The translations under genes and the position numbers were made by a program. A stretch of DNA of 64,000 bases from Bacillus_P idriensis_A. Lineage in GTDB: Bacteria > Bacillota > Bacilli > Bacillales > Bacillaceae. The stretch is from contig NZ_JBCMYF010000019.1 in assembly GCF_050483325.1 (NCBI RefSeq), positions 1 through 64,000 of the forward strand, read 5' to 3'. The notes under the pieces were generated by a model. That model saw only the letters and a program-made list of their open reading frames with translations, was not told where the DNA came from and ran no database searches. Below, in pieces: positions 59,365-64,000 of this stretch (the first letter of the stretch is position 1; every line of letters starts with the position of its first letter).

Positions 59365-60561
59365 ATGGGAAATTCTTTTTACCGCGATACTTGGGCTGAA
59401 ATTGATTTAGATGCAATATACAGCAATGTTACATCTATGAAAAAACATATAGGCGAAAACACGCAGCTGATTGCTGTTGTGAAAGCAAATGGTTATGGCC
59501 ATGGAGACACAGAGGTGGCAAAGGCGGCTCTTGAAGCGGGCGCCAGCATGCTTTCAGTAGCTTTCTTAGATGAGGCACTCGTCTTACGTGATGCAGGGTT
59601 TAAAGCTCCGATTCTTGTTATGGGTGCATCCAGACCGGAAGATGTGCATATCGCTGTTGATCAGGACATAATATTAACAGCTCCTTCTTTTGAATGGCTG
59701 ATGGAAGCTGAAAAGAATGTTCAGAAAGGAACGTTATCTGTTCATCTTAAAATTGATACCGGCATGGGCCGTCTCGGTGTCCGGTCTGAGGAAGAAATCC
59801 AGCAGGCGTTTAAATTTGCAGAAGGAAATCCTAGTGTGAAAATAGAAGGTATTTTTACGCATTTTGCAACTGCAGATGAGCTGGATTCAGCTTATTTCAA
59901 CAAGCAGTACGCTGCGTTCACGTCGATGGCTCAGATCGCTGCTCAATATGACGATGTGATGATTCACTGCGGCAACAGTGCAACGGGACTTCGTTTCCCT
60001 GAAAAATTAGTTCACGCTGTGAGACTGGGAATCTCTATGTACGGTCTTAGTCCTTCAATGGAAATAAAACCTGAACTGCCGTTTGAGCTGAAAGAAGCTT
60101 TTTCTCTCCATTCAAAGCTTGTCCATGTGAAAAAAATCAGCAAAGGCGAAAAAGTAAGCTACGGTGCTACGTATACTGCTGAAGAAGATGAATGGATCGG
60201 GACGATTCCGATTGGATATGCAGATGGATGGGTGCGCCGTTTGAGAGTATCAGATGTTCTGATTGACGGTGAGAGGATGCCAATTGTTGGAAGGATATGC
60301 ATGGATCAATGCATGATTAAACTTTCTTCCTATAAAGAAACCGGGACAAAGGTAACGTTAATCGGAAGGCAAGAAGATGAGTGTATTTCTGTGGATGAAG
60401 TGGCAGAAAGACTGGAAACCATCAACTATGAAGTGCCTTGTACAATAACTTTGCGAGTTCCCCGTATGTTTTTGAAAAATAAGAGTATAATTGAAGTGAG
60501 AAACTCTCTTTTTTGCGGCATGAAAAAGGTGGCAGATCGCCTGGAAGAGAAGAAGGCATGA
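59365..60561 (+). CDS. alr: Alanine racemase
   Basis: PLP enzyme that makes D-alanine for peptidoglycan. 398 residues. The PLP lysine is Lys40 in VVKANGYGHG; the second catalytic Tyr lies in the C-terminal beta domain within KVSYGATYTAEEDEW (near 270), with GRICMDQCMI near 315. Supplies D-Ala to the Ddl encoded at 47015. Followed by the ndoAI-ndoA toxin-antitoxin genes as in B. subtilis. GAGGAAGTG is the ribosome site. Confidence 0.97.
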   Translation: MGNSFYRDTWAEIDLDAIYSNVTSMKKHIGENTQLIAVVKANGYGHGDTEVAKAALEAGASMLSVAFLDEALVLRDAGFKAPILVMGASRPEDVHIAVDQDIILTAPSFEWLMEAEKNVQKGTLSVHLKIDTGMGRLGVRSEEEIQQAFKFAEGNPSVKIEGIFTHFATADELDSAYFNKQYAAFTSMAQIAAQYDDVMIHCGNSATGLRFPEKLVHAVRLGISMYGLSPSMEIKPELPFELKEAFSLHSKLVHVKKISKGEKVSYGATYTAEEDEWIGTIPIGYADGWVRRLRVSDVLIDGERMPIVGRICMDQCMIKLSSYKETGTKVTLIGRQEDECISVDEVAERLETINYEVPCTITLRVPRMFLKNKSIIEVRNSLFCGMKKVADRLEEKKA

Positions 60562-60693
60562 ATAAAAATGCTTTCGCAAAGCCGATAATAGTGTTGAATT
60601 ATTAGAAAATAACTTTGCTTCTTGCATTGATAGTGTTATTATTGTATGTGGAATGGAATAATAGGTGTGTAAGTTTGGTGGAGGTGTATGTTT

Positions 60694-60975
60694 GTGTCTG
60701 AATCCAGCGCAACAACAGAAATCTTAATTCGTTTACCGCAAGCATTAGTCTCGGAATTAGACGGTCTTGTCAAACAAGAGAATGGGAACCGAAGCGAGTT
60801 AATTTATCAAGCAACAAAGATGTATATCCGCGAGCGTAAGAAACGCCAAATACGCGAGTCAATGAGACGGGGATATATGGAGATGGCTAAGATTAACTTA
60901 AACATTGCTTCCGAAGCATTTCAAGCTGAATCAGAGGCTGACCACACCGTTGAACGCTTAGTAAGCGGGGGTTAA
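60694..60975 (+). CDS. ndoAI: Antitoxin EndoAI (MazE-like)
   Basis: 93 residues. N-terminal ribbon-helix-helix (TTEILIRLPQALVSELDGLVKQENGNRSELIYQA, about 7-42), then the toxin-binding tail with MRRGYMEMAKINLNIASEA. Neutralises NdoA and probably represses the operon. The GTG at 60694 is preferred: GGAGGTG lies 7 nt upstream, while the in-frame ATG at 60688 nearly touches it, and the product then begins MSESS like B. subtilis EndoAI. 4 nt gap to ndoA. Confidence 0.95.
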   Translation: MSESSATTEILIRLPQALVSELDGLVKQENGNRSELIYQATKMYIRERKKRQIRESMRRGYMEMAKINLNIASEAFQAESEADHTVERLVSGG

Positions 60976-60979
60976 TCCT

Positions 60980-61330
60980 TTGATTGTCAAACGCGGCGAC
61001 GTTTATTTTGCTGATTTATCACCCGTTGTTGGCTCTGAGCAAGGGGGCGTCCGTCCAGTGCTGATCATCCAGAATGATATCGGAAACAGGTTCAGTCCAA
61101 CGGTCATCATAGCAGCTATTACCGCTCAAATTCAAAAGGCAAAATTGCCGACTCATGTGGAAATTGATTCCAAGCGTTATGGGTTTGAACGTGATTCTGT
61201 TATACTGTTAGAGCAGATTCGAACAATTGATAAACAGAGATTGACTGATAAGATTACACACTTAGATGATGAAATGATGGATAAAGTGGACGAAGCTCTT
61301 CAAATTAGCTTAGGACTCATTGATTTTTAA
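60980..61330 (+). CDS. ndoA: mRNA interferase NdoA (EndoA, MazF family)
   Basis: Toxin endoribonuclease that cuts UACAU in mRNA in B. subtilis. 116 residues, the same length: MIVKRGDVYFADLSPVVGSEQGGVRPVLIIQND at the start (catalytic Arg in the GGVRPVL loop), PTHVEIDSKRYGFERDSVILLEQIRTIDKQRL in the middle (conserved Thr/Ser and basic residues). TTG start after GGGGGTTAATCC. In operon with its antitoxin and just upstream of the stressosome genes, with a terminator in between. Confidence 0.96.
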   Translation: MIVKRGDVYFADLSPVVGSEQGGVRPVLIIQNDIGNRFSPTVIIAAITAQIQKAKLPTHVEIDSKRYGFERDSVILLEQIRTIDKQRLTDKITHLDDEMMDKVDEALQISLGLIDF

Positions 61331-61352
61331 AACTAAAAAACGTTATTTTTTT

Positions 61353-61384
61353 AGGAAGTTGCTCCCATTAAGCAACTTTTTTTT
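61353..61384 (+). terminator. ndoA terminator
   Basis: AAGTTGCT / AGCAACTT with loop CCCATTA and T-rich tail. Confidence 0.88.
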
Positions 61385-61404
61385 ATTTTATTGGCATAAA
61401 TCGG

Positions 61405-61410
61405 TATAAT
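61405..61410 (+). promoter_or_regulatory. Promoter -10 for the rsb operon
   Basis: TATAAT preceded by CGG, 60 nt before rsbRA. No clear -35. Confidence 0.45.
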
Positions 61411-61470
61411 GTAAAGTGGAATAACTTGTTTACTTTTTTACCCATACAATAAGAGGGGGATAATCTGCAC

Positions 61471-62307
61471 ATGAAGGATGCATCTAATCCAGTATTAGAT
61501 TTTGTTCTGGCTCATCAAAATGAAATCTTGAATGAATGGAAAGACAGTCTGAAGGATTTGGGAGATCAGAAGTACTCTAACATCCTTTCAGATCAAGTGT
61601 TTTTAAATACCTGCAATGAATATCTGCAAATCTTAATCAGCTATATGAAAAACCCGGGAAGCGATCAGACTGAAATGGTTTCTGATTATGCCCACAGGGT
61701 TGTACAGCTGGGCTGGAGCTTAAAGTATATATCAGAAGGATTAAAACAGCTGTCATTAATCATTTTCACGAAAATGACGGATGGCCTTCCGGAAGATCAA
61801 AAAATGAAAATAGTGTGGGAGTTTGACAAGTCGCTCTCACCAATCAATAATGAATTAATTCATCAATATGCAGCATCATGGGAGCGTACGGTTTCTCTGC
61901 AGAAGATTGCTTTGCAGGAATTATCGGCTCCGCTTATTCCGATATTTGACAACATTACAATCATGCCGTTAGTTGGTACAATTGATACAGAGAGAGCAAA
62001 GCAAATCATGGAGAACCTGCTTACAGGTGTTGTAAAGCATCGGGCACAAGTTGTATTAATTGATATTACTGGTGTTCCGGTTGTGGATACAATGGTTGCT
62101 CATCATATTATTCAGGCTTCAGAAGCTGTTCGCCTGGTAGGCGCTAAATGCCTTATTGTAGGAATCAGGCCAGAGATTGCTCAGACAATCGTGAACCTTG
62201 GCATTGATTTAAGTCAGGTAATTACAAAGAACAGTCTTCAAAAAGGAATGGAAGCTGCACTTGAATTGACAAATCGACAAATAGTAGAGATGGGGGATTC
62301 ACAATGA
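61471..62307 (+). CDS. rsbRA: Stressosome co-antagonist RsbRA
   Basis: 278 residues. N-terminal non-heme globin-like sensor (about 1-140) and C-terminal STAS domain (about 155-265) with the RsbT-kinase target Thr residues in IMPLVGTIDTERA and VVLIDITGVPVVDTMVAHH. Together with RsbS it builds the stressosome that captures RsbT and releases it on environmental stress. The stop overlaps the rsbS start (ATGA). GAGGGGG ribosome site. Confidence 0.96.
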   Translation: MKDASNPVLDFVLAHQNEILNEWKDSLKDLGDQKYSNILSDQVFLNTCNEYLQILISYMKNPGSDQTEMVSDYAHRVVQLGWSLKYISEGLKQLSLIIFTKMTDGLPEDQKMKIVWEFDKSLSPINNELIHQYAASWERTVSLQKIALQELSAPLIPIFDNITIMPLVGTIDTERAKQIMENLLTGVVKHRAQVVLIDITGVPVVDTMVAHHIIQASEAVRLVGAKCLIVGIRPEIAQTIVNLGIDLSQVITKNSLQKGMEAALELTNRQIVEMGDSQ

Positions 62308-62669
62308 GAACTCCAAGAATTCCAATTTTAAAGCTTCATAATTGTCTGCTTGTATCTATTCAGTGGGAACTTGATGATCAGACTGCCCTGCAGTTTCAGG
62401 AAGATCTGCTTCATAAAATCCACGAAACAGGTGCAAGCGGTGTTGTCATAGATTTAACCTCCGTAGATGTAATTGATTCTTTTATCGCCAAGGTTTTAGG
62501 TGATGTTATCGGCATGTCGAAATTAATGGGAGCTAAAGTTGTTTTAACGGGCATTCAGCCTGCGGTAGCAATTACTCTTATTGAGCTTGGCATTCACCTT
62601 GCTGATGTCCAAACCGCGCTTGACCTTGAAAAAGGACTTGAAACATTACAACAGGAGCTGGGGGAATAA
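62304..62669 (+). CDS. rsbS: Stressosome scaffold RsbS
   Basis: 121-residue single STAS domain; Ser59 in DVIDSFIAK is the residue phosphorylated by RsbT in B. subtilis. Core of the stressosome. Overlaps rsbRA by 4 nt and precedes rsbT by 2 nt. Confidence 0.97.
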   Translation: MRTPRIPILKLHNCLLVSIQWELDDQTALQFQEDLLHKIHETGASGVVIDLTSVDVIDSFIAKVLGDVIGMSKLMGAKVVLTGIQPAVAITLIELGIHLADVQTALDLEKGLETLQQELGE

Positions 62670-62671
62670 GC

Positions 62672-63073
62672 ATGGATAACCAATCCTGTGTAAAAATCAT
62701 TACGGAGTGGGACATTGTTGCTGCACGGCAGCTTGGACGCAATGTTGCAAAAGAACTCGGGTTTGGTACGGTAGATCAAGCGAGGATTACGACCGCTATT
62801 TCCGAATTAGCCCGTAATATATATTTGTATGCTGGACAAGGCCAAATTTGCATTGAGCAGATCAGCGAATTCAGTAAAAAAGGTTTAAAAATAATAGCCA
62901 TTGATAACGGACCAGGAATACCAGATATCCGAAAAGTGATGGAAGACGGCTTTTCAACATCTGGCGGGTTAGGAGCCGGATTGCCTGGAGTAAAACGACT
63001 GATGGATGAATTCAGCATTAATACCGTCTTGGGAGAGGGAACGGATATCCAAGCTGTCAAATGGCTTCGCTAG
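62672..63073 (+). CDS. rsbT: Serine/threonine kinase RsbT
   Basis: 133-residue GHKL-type kinase: TAISELARNIYLYA (N-box with Glu/Asn), DNGPGIPD (G1 box), GGLGAGLPGVKRLMDEF (G2) and GEGTDIQAVKW. Phosphorylates RsbS and RsbRA; when freed it activates the phosphatase RsbU. 11 nt before rsbU. Confidence 0.97.
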   Translation: MDNQSCVKIITEWDIVAARQLGRNVAKELGFGTVDQARITTAISELARNIYLYAGQGQICIEQISEFSKKGLKIIAIDNGPGIPDIRKVMEDGFSTSGGLGAGLPGVKRLMDEFSINTVLGEGTDIQAVKWLR

Positions 63074-63084
63074 GAGGAAGCTTG

Positions 63085-64000
63085 ATGGATTTTAAGGAAG
63101 TCATTGAATCAAAATATCAGGAAATACTAAGTCATTATATGCAGGAATTAACAGAAACGGCTTTGTACCAGGGGCAAAAGTTCAGCAGAAAAGCAATAGA
63201 GGAGCAAGTACCCCCTGAGGAAATTATCAGTCTGCACCGTAAAGTGCTGCAAGATTTATTTCCTGATGTAGATCAAGATGTTTTGCACTCTCTCGACTTT
63301 CTTTTAGAGGTCATGATGGGGTACGGTCTGGCCTATCAGGAGCATCAAAGCCTGCGGGATAAACAGCAGGAAATTAAGTCTGAGATTCAAGTAGCTTTGA
63401 ATGTACAGCAGATGCTTCTAGAAACGTCAGTGCCTACAGTCCCGAATCTTGATATAGGTGCAATAAGTGTACCCGCGAAGCATATGAACGGGGATTACTA
63501 CCATTTTGTTTATGATGAAGAAAGCGTAAGTATCGCCATCGCTGATGTAATCGGGAAAGGAATTCCCGCTGCACTCTGTATGTCGATGATCAAATATGCA
63601 ATGGACAGCTTGCCGGAGTCCCGCAGATCTCCAAGCCGTGTTCTTGAAAATCTGAACAGGGTGGTTGAGCATAACGTAGACCCGAGCATGTTCATTACAA
63701 TGTTCTATGGAATGTACGATACGCATACTCATGAATTTGTCTATGGATCAGCGGGTCACGAGCCTGGATTTTATTACAATGCTAAAGAAGATTGTTTCCA
63801 TGACATGAACACAAAAGGCCTGGTCCTTGGCATTGATCAATCCATAAAGTACAAGCAATACAGCAGAATCGTCGAAAAAGGCGATATGATTGTTTTGCTT
63901 TCAGATGGTGTAACAGAGTCGAAAACAAATGAAGAGTTTATTGAACGTGATTTTATTACGAACCTCATTAAAAAATACAGTGATTTAAATGCACAGGGTA
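63085..64000 (+). CDS. rsbU: Serine phosphatase RsbU (partial, runs off the window)
   Basis: 305 codons are present without a stop. N-terminal RsbT-binding helical domain (about 1-85), linker coiled coil (EHQSLRDKQQEIKSEIQVALNVQQMLLE) and PP2C/SpoIIE-like phosphatase domain with MNGDYYHF, ADVIGKGIPAA and SAGHEPGF metal-site blocks. It dephosphorylates RsbV to free SigB. ATG at 63085 behind TAGGAGGAAGC. The rest of the sigB operon must follow outside the window. Confidence 0.96.
   Translation, partial: MDFKEVIESKYQEILSHYMQELTETALYQGQKFSRKAIEEQVPPEEIISLHRKVLQDLFPDVDQDVLHSLDFLLEVMMGYGLAYQEHQSLRDKQQEIKSEIQVALNVQQMLLETSVPTVPNLDIGAISVPAKHMNGDYYHFVYDEESVSIAIADVIGKGIPAALCMSMIKYAMDSLPESRRSPSRVLENLNRVVEHNVDPSMFITMFYGMYDTHTHEFVYGSAGHEPGFYYNAKEDCFHDMNTKGLVLGIDQSIKYKQYSRIVEKGDMIVLLSDGVTESKTNEEFIERDFITNLIKKYSDLNAQG

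Noticed and set aside
60694..61330. NdoAI-NdoA as a newly acquired toxin-antitoxin system
   Set aside because: It is the conserved chromosomal pair of Bacillus at its usual place between alr and the rsb genes.

Overview
The window is a stretch of chromosome from a low-GC, endospore-former-type Firmicute of the family Bacillaceae (Bacillus sensu lato). The evidence is the gene order sigW-rsiW-cdaA-cdaR-glmM-glmS (with a glmS ribozyme), then ddl-murF-cshA-ydbS-ydbT-rhomboid-acpS-ydcC-alr-ndoAI-ndoA-rsbRA-rsbS-rsbT-rsbU, which matches the Bacillus subtilis backbone, together with strong AGGAGG-type ribosome sites and T-rich intrinsic terminators. I do not name a species.

Layout: 1-1630 is the 3' end of a ribosomal RNA operon (5S rRNA) followed by ten intact tRNA genes and two 5'-half tRNA copies, each followed by a related, hairpin-rich segment of about 70-100 nt. 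1790-2410 is a tandem array. 2594-11138 holds arginase, the SigW/RsiW envelope-stress pair, the c-di-AMP synthase CdaA with its regulator CdaR, and GlmM/GlmS, which start amino-sugar and cell-wall synthesis. 11465-18674 holds metabolic and stress genes: a hydrolase, GMP reductase, a secreted LysM-CAP protein, an AI-2E-type membrane protein, Ohr, a ring-cleaving dioxygenase with an MhqR box, and an acetyltransferase. 18853-24291 is a mannitol operon (mtlA-mtlR-mtlF-mtlD) whose MtlA carries two tandem IIB domains. 24330-46818 is a more variable accessory region: an AAA+ ATPase/TPR-membrane pair, a second MhqR-boxed dioxygenase, ABC exporters with TetR or GntR regulators, an MFS pump with paired palindromic operators, a SAM-riboswitch-controlled MetT-type transporter, methyltransferases and other small functions. 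47015-64000 returns to the conserved backbone: cell-wall precursor enzymes, CshA helicase, UvsE, bPH2 membrane proteins, AcpS, Alr, the NdoA toxin-antitoxin pair and the stressosome and SigB partner-switching genes, cut by the window end inside rsbU.

The most unusual structure is a set of four intergenic tandem arrays (about 1790-2410, 14439-14690, 17970-18120 and 52880-53470). Arrays 1 and 3 by position share one sequence family in opposite orientations and the other two are unrelated in sequence, yet all four have a 52-bp period and internal inverted repeats. Other points of interest are the tRNA half-gene cassettes, the duplicated IIB domain in MtlA, the AAA+/TPR pair, a perfect 14-bp inverted repeat that could cover the ydcC ribosome site, a terminator in the cshA leader, and several unannotated small open reading frames.
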